64,000 bases of DNA, from contig JAFMOC010000262.1 in the NCBI GenBank assembly GCA_019802505.1, positions 477,501-541,500 on the forward strand, written 5' to 3'. Position 1 is the stretch's first letter, and each line of letters starts with the position of its first letter. The notes under the pieces were generated by a model. The model searched no databases and had not been told where the DNA came from. It saw only the letters and a program-made list of their open reading frames with translations. The position numbers were made by a program, and so were the translations under genes. Source of the DNA: Corydoras sp. C115 (lineage: Eukaryota; Chordata; Actinopteri; Siluriformes; Callichthyidae). Below, in pieces: positions 54,242-64,000 of this stretch.

Positions 54242-55114
54242 CTTAGTTTTATCACATGGTATTAACTTTAAAAATTTAACTATTGTTCCACTAAGTGAGG
54301 TCATCTCTGATCATTTTTGAATAACCTACAATTTAGAAATTGATATTGATCCAGTCATTAAACCATGATATAATATGAAGCGTACAATCATTTCCTCTAC
54401 TGCTGCTTCATTCCTACAACATTTACCTGAATTAAACATTAAACCAGCATCAGGACCCGATGCACTTGAAAATATAGCTTAAACACGTGTTTTCTACAAC
54501 CTTAGACTGTGTAGCTCCATTTAAACTAAAACAGATTAAAGATAAAATACTTGTTCCATGGTTTAATGATCAAACACGTGCCCTAAAACAAACCACTAGA
54601 ACCATGGAGCGTAAATGGAGATAAACTAAATTAGAGGTATTTAGGGTTGCATGGAAGGAGAGTATGACTGAGTACAAACATGCACTCAATGCACAAAGAC
54701 TAAATATTATTCTGAATTAATAGAGAACAAAAAAAAAACAACCAAAGATTTCTCTTTAGTACCATTTACAAACTAACTCGGAGTGCTACTGAATCAGATT
54801 CAGAGATTCACTCACAGTTCAGTAGCAATGATTTCATGAATTTCTTTAAAATTTTTAAATTGAAAACATAAGACTTAAATCATCTAATGCATCATGTAGC
54901 ATAATCAATAATCAACACTCACCAATTACTGAAAAATCTAGTGGTAGAGAAAATAATATAGTACAAGAGTTAAATACATTTAACCCCATATCTAAGAGCT
55001 TGTCTCATTAATTACACACTCAAAGACAACATCCTGTCTGTTAGACCCAATACCTACAAACCTGCTTAAAGACTTCCTACCATATATTACAGAGCCTTTA
55101 ATAAACATTATAAA

Positions 55115-55250
55115 TTCAAGTTTCAAGTTTTTTTGTCATTTGTGCTCCATGTTGGTACATGTGCACATAGAAATTCTTAAGGTGAGGCATCAGGATATAA
55201 CTCTACATAGAACATAAAATGAAATACACAATATTTACATGCGCCATAAA

Positions 55251-55338
<88 letters not shown>

Positions 55339-55650
55339 ATTTAAAGTGACTGGTGTAAAGTGACATAGTAAAAAGCAGGAGTGTGGGAGTTTTTAACTGT
55401 TCATTTGTTTAGTAGCCTGATGGCTTGCGGGTAAAAACTGTTCATAAGCCGGGTTATTTTGGCCGGGAAGCTTCGGTACCTTCTGCCTGATGGCAGTAAG
55501 GTGAACAGTCCATGTGCTGGATGACTGCTGTCCAGCTGGATCCTACGAATCTTCCTTGTGCTGCGGGTCTGGTAGATGTCCACAAGAGCAGGGAGTTTAT
55601 TCCCGATTATGGACTCTGCTATCCTCACCACCCTCTTCAGGGCCTTTGAG
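55115..55650 (-). mobile_element. L2 LINE 3' end (minus)
   Basis: The minus strand from 55631 reads VRIAESIIGNKLPALVDIYQ, HGLFTLLPSGRRYRS and AIRLLNK followed by a stop: the last part of an L2 ORF2. The 3' UTR contains a poly-A/(TA)n tract (55246-55327). It is nested in the plus-strand LINE. Confidence 0.85.
55246..55330. repeat. Poly-A and (TA)n microsatellite
   Basis: A run of about 20 A followed by ~30 TA dinucleotides, within the L2 3' UTR. Confidence 0.95.
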
Positions 55651-56392
55651 CCTATAAATTCATCACTTAAAATAGGCTATGTTCCCAAAAATCTGAAGTG
55701 TGCCGTCATTAAAACATTACTTAAAAAACCTAATTTGGATCATTTAATACTGTCCAACTATAGATCTATATCAAACCTTACTTTTGTCTCTAAAATCCTA
55801 GAAAAAAATGTGTTCAACCAACTGAATCGCCATCTTCTTTTAGGTTTCTTTTAGGCCTCACCATAGCACTGAGACAGCCTTAATTAAAGTAGTTAATGAC
55901 TTATTAATGTCCTCTGATAATAACCAAATCTCTTTTCTTGTCTTATTAGATCTTAGTGCAGCCTTTGACACTATAGACCATAACATCTTAGTTGATAGAT
56001 AGGAAAACACTGTGGGCATTACAGGATCTGCACTCCAGTAGTTTAAATCCTACCTGACAGATCAATATCAATACACCTGTGTTAACAACCAATGTTCTGA
56101 TCTTGCTAAAGCTAAATATGGTGTTCCGCAAGGGTCAGTTCTTGGTCCACTCCTATTTGAGCAATACAGTCATATGCAAAAGTTTGGGCACCCCTATTAA
56201 TCTTAATCATTTTTAGTTGTAAATATTTGGGTGTTTGCAACAGCCATTTCATTTTGATATATCTAATAACTGATGGACACAGTAATATTTCAGGATTGAA
56301 ATGAGTTTTATTGTATCAACAGAAAATGTGCAATATGCATTAAACCAAAATTTGACAGGTGCAAAAGTATGGGTACCCTTATCATTTTAAGT

Positions 56393-56645
56393 TCAAGTTC
56401 AAGTTATTTATTTATATAGCTCATTTTACAACAGTATATTGACACAAAACAGCTTTACAGGATGAAAAACCTTTAAACCCCCAAAGAGCAAGCCGAAGCG
56501 ACAGTGGCAAGAAAAAACTCTCTTTTATGTTGTTATTTAAGGAAGAAACATTGGGAGGACCAAGACTCAGTGGGGAACTCATCCTCTTTGAGCGACCAGG
56601 CAGCAACAACAATGTAGAACAGCCATGTACAGATATTAAACAGAT
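56393..56645 (-). mobile_element. LINE 3' UTR insertion inside the Tc1
   Basis: Begins AAGTTCAAGTTCAAGTTATT and carries AGAGCAAGCCGAAGCGACAG and GGACCAAGACTCAGTGGGG: the reverse of the tail at 52060-52330. Only ~250 bp were inserted. Confidence 0.8.
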
Positions 56646-56822
56646 ATTTATTGATTTGAAAACTCCTAACTACTTTTTACTGACTTACTGAAGCACAAAA
56701 TTGGTTTACTAACATTGAGCTTTGAACTCCATAGCCAGGTGTATCCAATCATGAGTAAAGGTATTTAAGGTGGCTATTTGCAAGTTGTTCTCCTATTTGA
56801 ATCTCTTCTGAAGAGTGGCATC

Positions 56823-57853
56823 ATGGGCTCCTCAAAACAACTCTCAAATGATCTGAAAGCAAAGATTGTTCAACATAGTTGTTCAGGGGAAGGATACAAA
56901 AAGTTGTCTCAGAGATTTAACCTGTCAGTTTCCACTGTGAGGAACATAGTAAGGAAATGGAAGACCATGGGGACAGTTCTTGTTAAGCCCAGAAGTGGCA
57001 GGCCAAGAAAAATATCAGAAAGACAGAGGAGAAGAATGGTGAGAACAGTCAAGGACAATCCACAGAGCACCTCCAAAGAGCTGCAGCATCATCTTGCTGC
57101 AGATGGTTTGCACAAGGAGATGCTTTGCACAAGGAGAAGCTGTATGGGAGAGTGATGCGAAAGAAGCCGTTTCTGCAAGCACGCCACAAACAGAGTCGCC
57201 TGAGGTATGCAAAAGCACATTTGGACAAGCCAGCTTCATTTTGGAAGAAGGTCCTGAGGACTGATGAAACAAAGATTGAGTTGTTTGGTCATACAAAAAG
57301 GCGTTATGCATGGCGTCAAAAAAACACAGCATTCCAAGTAAAACACATGCTACCCACTGTAAAATTTGGTGGAGGTTCCATCATGCTTTGGGGCTGTGTG
57401 GCCAATGCTGGCACCGTGAATTTTGTTAAAGTTGAGGGTCGCATGGATTCCACTCAGTATCAGCAGATTCTTGAGAATAATGTTCAAGAATCAGTGACGA
57501 AGTTGAAGTTACGCTGGGGATGGATATTTTAGCAAGACAATGATCCAAAACACCACTCCAAATCTACTCAGGCATTCATGCAGTGGAACAATTACAATGT
57601 TCTGGAATGGCCATCCCAGTCCCCAGACCTGAATATCATTGAACATCTGTGGGATGATTTGAAGCTGGCTGTCCATGCTCGGTGACCATCAAACTTAACT
57701 GAACTGGAATTGTTTTGTAAAGAGGAATGGTCAAAAATACCTTCATCCAGGATCCAGGAACTGATTAGATTACTGATTACTACAAAGATTAAAAGCTACA
57801 GGAAGTGACTAGAGGCTGATATTTTTGCAAAAGGAGGATCTACTAAATATTAA
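56823..57853 (+). pseudogene. Tc1 transposase pseudogene
   Basis: Starts MGSSKQLSNDLKAKIVQH, with helix-turn-helix residues (SQRFNLSVSTVRNIVRKWK) and GRPRKI. The DDE residues are still visible: LRTDETKIELFG, QDNDPKHHSKS, DLNIIEHLW. Breaks: a small rearrangement at ~57105-57135, where a GCACAAGGAGA phrase is duplicated and ~10 codons are lost, and stops at 57530-57532, 57683-57685 and near 57803. It belongs to a different Tc1 lineage from 46225. Confidence 0.85.
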
Positions 57854-58924
57854 TGTCACTTTTCTGTTGAGGTACCCATACTTTTGCACCTGTCAAATTT
57901 TGGTTTAATGCATATTGCACATTTTCTGTTGATACAATAAACCTCATTTCAATCCTGAAATATTACTGTGTCCATCAGTTATTAGATATACCAAACTGAA
58001 ATGGCTGTTGCAAACACCAAATATTTAGAACTAAAAATGATTAAGATTAATAGGGGTGCCCGAACTTTTGCATATGACTGTATATGCTTCCATTGGGATC
58101 AATTATTCGTAAACATGGAATCAATTTCCACTCTTATGCACTGATACACAGTTATACAGTACTGTTCAGTCAGTAAGCTCGAGGACAGCATCCAGAATAT
58201 TAAAATATGGATGTCATAAAAACTTCCTACTGCATAATTTTGATAAAACTGAGTTTCTAATAGTGACAAAATGAACAAAGCTTCTAACACTGTGTCAAAC
58301 CTTGATAACTCCTTAAGTAGACCCAGTTCATCAGTAAATAATCTCGGTGTCATTATTGATTCAGATCTTTCCTTTTCAAAGCACATTAGCAATATTACTA
58401 CAATTGCATTTTTTCACCTTTGTAACATTTCGAAGATTTGAAATATCCTCTCCCTCCAATATGCAGAAAAACTAAATCATGTTTCTATTAACTCAAGGTT
58501 ATATTATTGTAATTCACTTCTGACAGGATGTTCTAATAAATCATTACATAAATTACAACTTGTGCAAAATGCTGCAGCTAGAGTTTTAACTAGGCGAGTT
58601 CATATCTCAAGGTGCTGGTTTACTCTTAGCTCCTAGAATAAATAAAATTACTGCTGGTGTAAGAGCGTTCTCCCACAAGGCTCCTCAACTTTGGAATAGC
58701 CTTCCAGTTACTATTCATGATTCTGAATCATTATTAATCTTTAAGTAAATTAAAAACACATTTATTTAATCTTGCATTTAATTAATTCCCTTTAGATAAA
58801 GGTGTAGATCTCAGGCTTGGCTGTGTTGTGTTGGTAATCGGCGATCGGTGTATGCTGGCGTTTCACCTCTTCACCAACCTTATCATTAAAGGGGGGGTGT
58901 GGTGCTGAAATGATGAGTAGGGTG

Positions 58925-60680
58925 CCATCTTTCTTAGCTATGAAGAAAAAGCCACCCCCTACAGGGGAGGTGGAAGGTCGGATTAACCCCGTGGCCAGTC
59001 CCTCGGTAATGTACTTCTCCATTGCCTCCCTCTCAGGGCGAGATAAGGGGTACAGACGACTGGATGGGAGAGGAGCACCGGGCAGCAGGTCAATAGCGCA
59101 GTCATAAGACCTATGAGGGGGAAGCTGACGGGCCCTGTCCTTGGAGAATACCTCCCCCAGGTCATGGTAAACCTCCGGAATTAGGGAGCGATCCACCGCG
59201 GCATGGTGGTCCCCCTCAGGTGCAGTACTGGTGGGTACAGCCGCACGAAGGCAGGAGTAATGGCAGGGAACCCCCCACGTGAGGACCCTAGCCTGAACCC
59301 AATCCAAGCGGGGGTTATGAGTTTGCAACCAGGGGAAACCTAGGATGATTGGGGCATCAGGGGACTGAAATAACTTATCTCTTCCCTATGATTGCCGTCT
59401 ATAAGCAGGCAGACTGGTTGGGTACGATGGGTGATGGGGGAGAGACGTCGGCCGTCTAAGGCAACAGGGTGGAGAGGAGAGGACAAAGGAGATAGTGGTA
59501 AGCCCGTTTGCAACGCGAAGTCAATGTCAACTAGATTCTCCTCTGCCCCAGAATCTATGAGGACATTGACTGACTGTGGTCAGGCAGAAGGAACACCGCG
59601 GGTAGGCACAGGCAACGAGATTGGCGTTTGTGGGTAGGACTCGACAGGACCCCAAACTTCACTGTCGAGTCAACCCTTTTGGCCGAACCGGGCAAGCCAT
59701 GACCTGGTGGTTAATATCGCCGCAGTGGAAACAGCGGCCCTGTTCCCTACGGATGGTACGTTCGTCTGGGGACAGGGAAGCCCGCTCTAGCTGCATCGGT
59801 TTGTGCTCGTTGGCAGGTTCGGGGGGAGGAGTGGTTCTCGGGGGGACCGGGGGGACCCTAGGCGAGGTAGGGGTGCGTGCGGTGTCGCGGAGTAACCGTT
59901 TGCGGCGTTGCTCGTTAATGTGACTATCGAGATGGATGGCGAGGTCGATAAGTTCCTGGAGTGTTTGAGGTCAGTCACGGATGGCTAGTTCGTCGCGGAC
60001 GCGATCATTGAGCGCATGCCTAAACACGCCGCGCAGCAAACGCTCCACCCCGATTCCGCCGCCAGGGTTTGAAACTCAACCACGAATTCAGCTACCGAAC
60101 GCGTACCCTGACAAACCGAAAGCAACCGGCTGTCAATATCATCGGAGTAATCGGGACGGTCGAATACCCCGCGGAAACGTTCTATGAACGAGGCATAAGT
60201 GGTGGAGAGTGGTGACGCCCCCCTGCGTGGCTTCCGTCCATTTCAATGCACGGCCTATCAGATAATAGAGCAATTATAAATGAAATTTTATGCGTGTCTG
60301 TGGGGAAACAGGACGGCCGTATACCGAAATACAGTTCACATTGAAAAAGGAAACCCCTGCATTTCTGTAGGTCCCCGTCGTACGGGTCTGGGTGTACCGC
60401 GGCTCTGTCGGGGTGCAGGGACGGCGAAGTAGACGGGTTAGGTACCTGATTAACGGAGAATGCATTCGAGGACGCGCTGGCGTGTCCAGGAACGGGGAGG
60501 TGCGAAGCTGGTAGTGTCGCGACCATAGATCTAACCTGGAGCGCTAGGTTGCTCACCAAGTCGGCCAACCCCTCCTGTCAACTGAAGAGGATGTCGAGGC
60601 GTGGATCCGAGACTGGTTGTTGTCCGGCAGCTGGAAATGGCGCCGACTCTGCCTCCGAGGTGAGTTGTCCCGAGGAATCC
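58925..60680 (-). pseudogene. Gypsy gag, protease and RT start
   Basis: gag: ALQVRSMVATLPASHLPVPG and GFLFQCELYFGIRPSCFPTD (60568-60270), later frames broken. Zinc knuckle CFHCGDINHQVMAC near 59735-59690. Protease: VNVLIDSGAEENLVD-like residues at ~59575-59530. RT lead: VYHDLGEVFSKDRARQLPPH and GLIRPSTSPVGGGFFFIAKK (59190-58935). Several stops and indels. Truncated before the RT catalytic motifs. Confidence 0.75.
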
Positions 60681-60699
60681 ATTCTTGGCCAATAGGTGA

Positions 60700-61210
60700 T
60701 GTGAAGGTCAATAGACCGGAGCGCGTTGGATCCACTACTCGGAACGAATCAGTCTGAAGCGGAGGTCACCACAGTTTATTCTCTCACAACAATCGTGGAG
60801 CGGTGCGTGGTAGTGTACAACGCTGGCGGAAAACACGGAACGCTGAGCTGGTGGCGTGACGTTGCAGCAGCGCGGTGTTGACGTCAGCGTCCGTGTTCCA
60901 AACCGCAGGCTCCAACAGATTGTAGTGAGACTCGGGCAGGTATCGCAGCAGTACACAGAGCTGCACACACAAACACAGGACAGGGCAAGTACAAAGCAAA
61001 ACACAAAAAATACAAGGCAGGCGTAGCGAGACGAGGCATGATGTGGACAGGAGCCAAAGAGGACGAGGTGTGACACAGGGTGAACACAAGACCTATTGGC
61101 GACGAGAGACGGGACAGCGTGTCTAAAATAGAGAACGTGATTACACCCAGGTGAAAACAATTATGAGGCTTGACACTAAACACACCCACACCATGTGACA
61201 ACACATAACA
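60700..61210 (-). repeat. 5' LTR of the minus-strand Gypsy
   Basis: 511 bp on the plus strand from TGTGAAGG to CACATAACA. It carries the ACTACTCGGAACGA block and CACACCATGTGACAACA, shared with the LTRs at 4296 and 44862. On the minus strand the next bases, TCACCTATTGGCC, fill the primer-binding position. Confidence 0.8.
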
Positions 61211-61510
61211 ACATATAGTTTTCCAGGTAGAGTTTTACCATTTGTTAAATATAGTCACCCGATCTCGACACAATCTGTACAATAACATACTACACTGTTG
61301 ATGCTGCCCAAGGAGGATGAGTCCCCCAATGAGTCTTGGTCCTCTCAATGTTTCTTCCTTAAAATAACAACATAACAGGGAGTTTTTTTCTTGCCACTGT
61401 CGCTTCGGCTTGCTCTTTGGGGGGGTTAAATGCTTTTCATTCTGTAAAGCTGCTTTGTGACAATGTACTGTTGTAAAAAGTGCTATATAAATACATTACT
61501 TGATCTTTGT
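61211..61510 (+). mobile_element. LINE 3' UTR, right part
   Basis: Continues the LINE after the Gypsy: AGTCTTGGTCCTC, CGCTTCGGCTTGCTCTTTGG and the end ATATAAATACATTACTTGATC. Matches 52040-52320. Confidence 0.75.
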
Positions 61511-61519
61511 TGCAGGTTC

Positions 61520-62370
61520 AACTTGCAGAATATGAGCATCAAACGCCATGGGCTGGCTTGCTGCGTAGTCTCAGCTCTCCACAACATTACAGACTACACG
61601 TACCTCCAGGTGCCCATCATGCCCTAAACTGCACAATGTCTGCATTTCAGCCTTCAAAACTGTAAAGCTACTTCAAGACTGTGCTATTGTAAAACGACTG
61701 AACTTAAACATAAACTTTGGGGGAAAAAAAACGTTTTTATGCCCCATCTAGCTAAAGTTGCATAATTATGTTGACATAATATAAAACTTCAGAATTTTAA
61801 AATTAAACAGCATGTTACCATTTACCAACTAGTTAATTAATTTATATAACATTTTTGTGTCACGATCTGTGTAGAACAAAAATAAGGAAAAAGGTCGGAC
61901 ACCTAGTTGCAGAGCAAGGAGGCTTCAATTTATTAATCTTAGGCAGAACAGGGAAAAACTCCTATTCGGAGAGATAACGGGGTGAAGTAACAGGGGAAAC
62001 AATCGCTGAGGAGAGCCGTGCCTGAAAAAAACAACTCAACCATAAAGCATACGTCTCACAGGCAAGTATGCCACACAAGGGTTTGCGCTTACTTCTTAAA
62101 AAATTATCCTGACTGCCAGAAATGAAAAAAGGACAAACAAACAAAAACCACTGTCCCTTTTTAGTCCTAGTTACCCAAAGTTGTTTCCAACTTAGACCCC
62201 CATCGATCTACGAATCCCCAGGGGGTACCTGTTTCCCTAACTGGGCAGCCAGGATCCTGAAAAAGAGAAGGGGAAAGAAAAACACCATGAATAAATCCAA
62301 AATCACAAGCACAAATCTGAGTCACCACCGTGGCAAACAAAACGCAGCCTCAGCTGGATAAAAAGCAGGG
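61520..62370. other. Unassigned; possible LTR piece at 61861
   Basis: 61520-61860 holds no recognisable gene. At 61861 TGTCACGATCTGTGTAGAAC begins like an LTR, with AATTTATTAATC soon after (a possible minus-strand polyadenylation signal), but no right end or target duplication was found before the (AT)n tract at ~62373. Confidence 0.3.

Positions 62371-62372
<2 letters not shown>

Positions 62373-62429
<57 letters not shown>
62373..62429. repeat. (AT)n microsatellite
   Basis: About 26 AT dinucleotides directly before the hAT-like MITE. A related tract lies on its other side (62840-62913). Confidence 0.9.
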
Positions 62430-62430
<1 letters not shown>

Positions 62431-62838
62431 TAGGGGTGAGCTGCAATATTCGCTGATTCGACGATTCGATTCGGAGAACCGTAGTCGACTATGAACCTCA
62501 TAGTCGAATGTACCATTTTGACCACATGGGGGTGCCCATGGCTGCTGCTAAGCATTAGTTTTTACATGAAATGTCTTTGTTTTCGTTTTATATATATAGC
62601 CTTTTGTGAAATAATATCATACTAATTTGTAGAAAAAAAAGAAAAAAGAAAAACAAAAAAAAGGGTTTTCTTTTGTTAGAAAAACAAGTAAAATATAAAA
62701 AAAATTGTTTTTTTAAGAACTACGCTTATAGCGCCATCTTGTGGTGAAATTTTAACTGATTCGACTATCAGTCGACTATAGGGAAAATCTGACGAATCAG
62801 ATTCGACTATGAAAATCTTTAGTTGAATACACCCCTAA
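62430..62838. mobile_element. hAT-like MITE
   Basis: About 409 bp with ends TTAGGGGTG...CACCCCTAA. Subterminal inverted copies of GATTCGACTA-type sequences are present on both sides (TTCGACGATTCGATTCGG, and CAGATTCGACTATGAA). No ORF. The target lies in an AT/ACATAT tract, so the expected 8 bp duplication can only be seen in part (TACATA). Confidence 0.7.
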
Positions 62839-62839
62839 T

Positions 62840-62848
62840 ACATATATA

Positions 62849-62913
<65 letters not shown>
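62840..62913. repeat. (AT)n microsatellite
   Basis: Nearly pure AT dinucleotides right of the MITE; with 62373-62429 it probably formed one tract split by the MITE. Confidence 0.9.
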
Positions 62914-62916
<3 letters not shown>

Positions 62917-62925
62917 CTTAACCCA

Positions 62926-63053
62926 GGTGAGGCCAACAATTGTTGGCCTCACCAATCAGAAAACGATTGGCCTCACCAATCAGAAAACACTGCCTAGGAG
63001 ATGCAATAAGTAATTACTTATTGCATCTCCTAGGCAGCGTTTTCTGATTGGTG
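62926..63053. repeat. 28 bp and 80 bp palindromes
   Basis: 62926-62953 is a perfect 28 bp palindrome (centre CCAACAATTGTTGG). 62974-63053 is an 80 bp palindrome with one mismatched pair (A at 62989 against C at 63038), centred at TAAGTAATTACTTA. The phrase CACCAATCAGAAAAC occurs at the edges and once more between them. Probably the remains of a foldback or MITE. Confidence 0.85.
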
Positions 63054-63059
63054 AAAATA

Positions 63060-63330
63060 TTAGTGCACTGCCTTGGAGATGAAGCCAGCATTTGTTGGCC
63101 GCCACCATTTTGTGAGTTAAGATGGCGCCCTTGCCGGGAGACAGGCTTCAAAATAGAGGTTTTTTTAATGAAGTGCATTGTACCGGCAGTGTATGTTTTA
63201 ATAACAATACCAACAATATATATTTTTTCATTGAGTAGCTAGAAAATAACCATCTAATTTATTTATCTGTTTTTTTTTATTATTTTCAGAATGAAAGGAT
63301 AAAGGGTAAAACTGGTTGGACTTTTGTTTT
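63060..63330. other. Intergenic, no gene recognised
   Basis: Includes AAGATGGCGCCCTTGC, a short GC-rich patch. No open frame of note. Confidence 0.4.
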
Positions 63331-63334
63331 CATC

Positions 63335-63540
63335 TAAATGTGTTTAATGAGTTATCAAGGTTTAACACAGTGTTAGAAGTTTTGTTGAATTTGTCCTACA
63401 GCAGTATATCAGTCCTTCTGATGTAGATGTTTTTTGACATCTACATTTTAATATTTTTAATGCAGTCCTTGAGCTTACTGAAACATCAATAGGGTAAGCT
63501 GAAATGTGTAACTGTATAAACTGCATAGGTGTGGAAACTA
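63335..63540 (-). pseudogene. LINE ORF2 fragment (minus)
   Basis: GAGTTATCAAGGTTTAACAC and the following bases are the reverse of 58265-58320, and the match continues to ~63530 with 58100-58260. A small piece of the same CR1/L2-type LINE. Confidence 0.65.
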
Positions 63541-63575
63541 GTCGTGATGCATTAATCTATTTCTTAATTTCATAC

Positions 63576-64000
63576 ATGGCGGCGCGTGAACAACGCGAGG
63601 CTCAGCGTCTCTCCAGAATCTGCTATTTAGTGGTTTTTTACCTACTCCTGACCGGTCTTTTTATCCAGAACTGTTCAACGCTACTCTCCTACAGCAGACA
63701 GGAGCTTTTGGACATCAGAACTCGAATCTCCGACAGTCTTATCGCCGATCTCCGACTCATTCCAGAGATCTCCAGACCATCGGAGGCTGCACACTCTTCC
63801 CGGCCGGGCGGAAGTGCACGAAGACGGCGCAGAGATCGTAAACAAAGGCGGGGCAAGCGTGGAGGGCTACGAGCTAAGCTAAAGCTCACACCACACAGAC
63901 TGCCCTTACCCAGCATTTTCCTAGCCAATGTCCGTTCTCTGGCAAATAAAATGGATGAAATACGGCTCTCCATCACCAACAATAAAATAATTATGGACTC
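63576..64000 (+). CDS. L2 LINE ORF2 start, running off the window
   Basis: Open without a stop for 141 codons from ATG at 63576 to the window end. The N-terminal part is hydrophobic then basic (RQELLDIRTRI, RRRRRDRKQRRGKRGGLRAK), followed by PSIFLANVRSLANKMDEIRL, the start of the L2-type endonuclease domain (the Asn in ANVRS is the first active-site residue). The ORF could start here or a few codons later. Being uninterrupted, it may be a young copy whose body lies right of the window. Confidence 0.8.
   Translation, partial: MAAREQREAQRLSRICYLVVFYLLLTGLFIQNCSTLLSYSRQELLDIRTRISDSLIADLRLIPEISRPSEAAHSSRPGGSARRRRRDRKQRRGKRGGLRAKLKLTPHRLPLPSIFLANVRSLANKMDEIRLSITNNKIIMD

Larger units (their letters stand above)
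56167..58080 (+). mobile_element. Second Tc1 transposon (decayed)
   Basis: Flanked by TA (56165-56166 and 58081-58082). Long inverted ends begin CAGTCATATGCAAAAG and include GGGCACCCCTATTAATCTTA and a later ACCAAAATTTGACAGGTGCA pair. It inserted in the RT region of the LINE. A LINE 3' UTR piece (56393-56645, minus) is nested in its left part. Confidence 0.9.
54255..58905 (+). mobile_element. CR1/L2-type LINE broken by later insertions
   Basis: Visible parts: linker before RT (54410-55110, with KPASGPDALENI), RT (55650-56160, with SNYRSISNLTFVSKILEKNV, LVLLDLSAAFDTIDHNIL and KYGVPQGSVLGPLLF), and the tail after the Tc1 (58083-58760, with ARVLTRRVHIS-like and SHKAPQLWNSLPVTIH residues). Many stops. 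Interrupted by an L2 (55115-55650) and a Tc1 (56167-58080); a minus-strand Gypsy (58925-61210) splits its 3' UTR, which resumes at 61211. Confidence 0.8.
58925..61210 (-). mobile_element. Truncated Gypsy (minus): 5' LTR to RT
   Basis: LTR 60700-61210, then leftward gag (~60680-59760), zinc knuckle (~59720), protease (~59570), and the start of RT (to ~58925, RPSTSPVGGGFFFIAKKDGT). The rest of pol and the 3' LTR are missing. It lies in the 3' UTR of the LINE, which continues at 61211. It is a relative of the elements at 34538 and 44862. Confidence 0.85.

Overview
This is vertebrate nuclear DNA, almost certainly from a teleost fish, and it is dominated by transposable elements. The evidence is the mix of families: chromodomain Ty3/Gypsy elements, a Gypsy with integrase upstream of RT (Gmr1-like), L1/Tx1-type and CR1/L2-type LINEs, Tc1/mariner elements, fish-type endogenous retroviruses, tRNA-derived SINEs, a hAT-like MITE, and multi-exon relics of a G2E3-like HECT gene and a klhl10-like gene. 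There is no bacterial operon structure, rRNA, CRISPR array or convincing tRNA gene. The species cannot be named from the sequence. I saw no intact host protein-coding gene; both gene-like loci are decayed or incomplete.

Layout. 1-16 kb: minus-strand exons of a HECT-type E3 ligase-like gene (923-12744) lie between two ~120 bp inverted repeats (171-286 and 15817-15937). One intron holds a nest of insertions: an LTR (4296-12604, target duplication CCCAG), inside it a 5'-truncated L1 (4587-11848, 13 bp duplication), inside that a compact LTR element full of 30 bp minisatellites (8613-11554, duplication TTCTC). A second compact element of the same kind lies in the opposite orientation at 13322-15223. 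It is followed by an unusual array in which the palindromes ACTAGT and GATATC recur about every 25 bp (15230-15715). 16-24 kb: Tc1 relics, solo LTRs (17133-17523 and 19007-19572) and a rearranged minus-strand L2 LINE (20440-23885). 24-30 kb: a Gypsy tail plus LTR, then a decayed, intron-containing klhl10-like pseudogene (26624-29880).

30-48.6 kb: a deleted endogenous retrovirus (30407-32640), a solo LTR, a nearly complete chromodomain Gypsy with similar LTRs but several frame breaks (34538-39921), a Gmr1-like element with order gag-PR-IN-RT-RH (40200-43550), another solo LTR (43700-44219), and a second Gypsy (44862-48641) carrying a Tc1 with an apparently intact transposase (46225-47244) exactly where ~3 kb of gag-pol is missing. 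48.7-64 kb: an inverted-repeat element (48731-49949) with a SINE in it, a second endogenous retrovirus (50240-53819) interrupted by a LINE, a solo LTR, a CR1/L2-type LINE (54255-61510) broken up by an L2, a Tc1 and a minus-strand Gypsy, then a hAT-like MITE, long palindromes, and the open start of an L2 ORF2 running off the right edge.

How it fits together: the window is a layered insertion record rather than a functional pathway. Target-site duplications let the order of events be read. The only element here that looks able to encode a working enzyme is the Tc1 at 46007-47615. The least familiar parts are the ACTAGT/GATATC array near the HECT gene and the small LTR family encoding a decapeptide-repeat protein.
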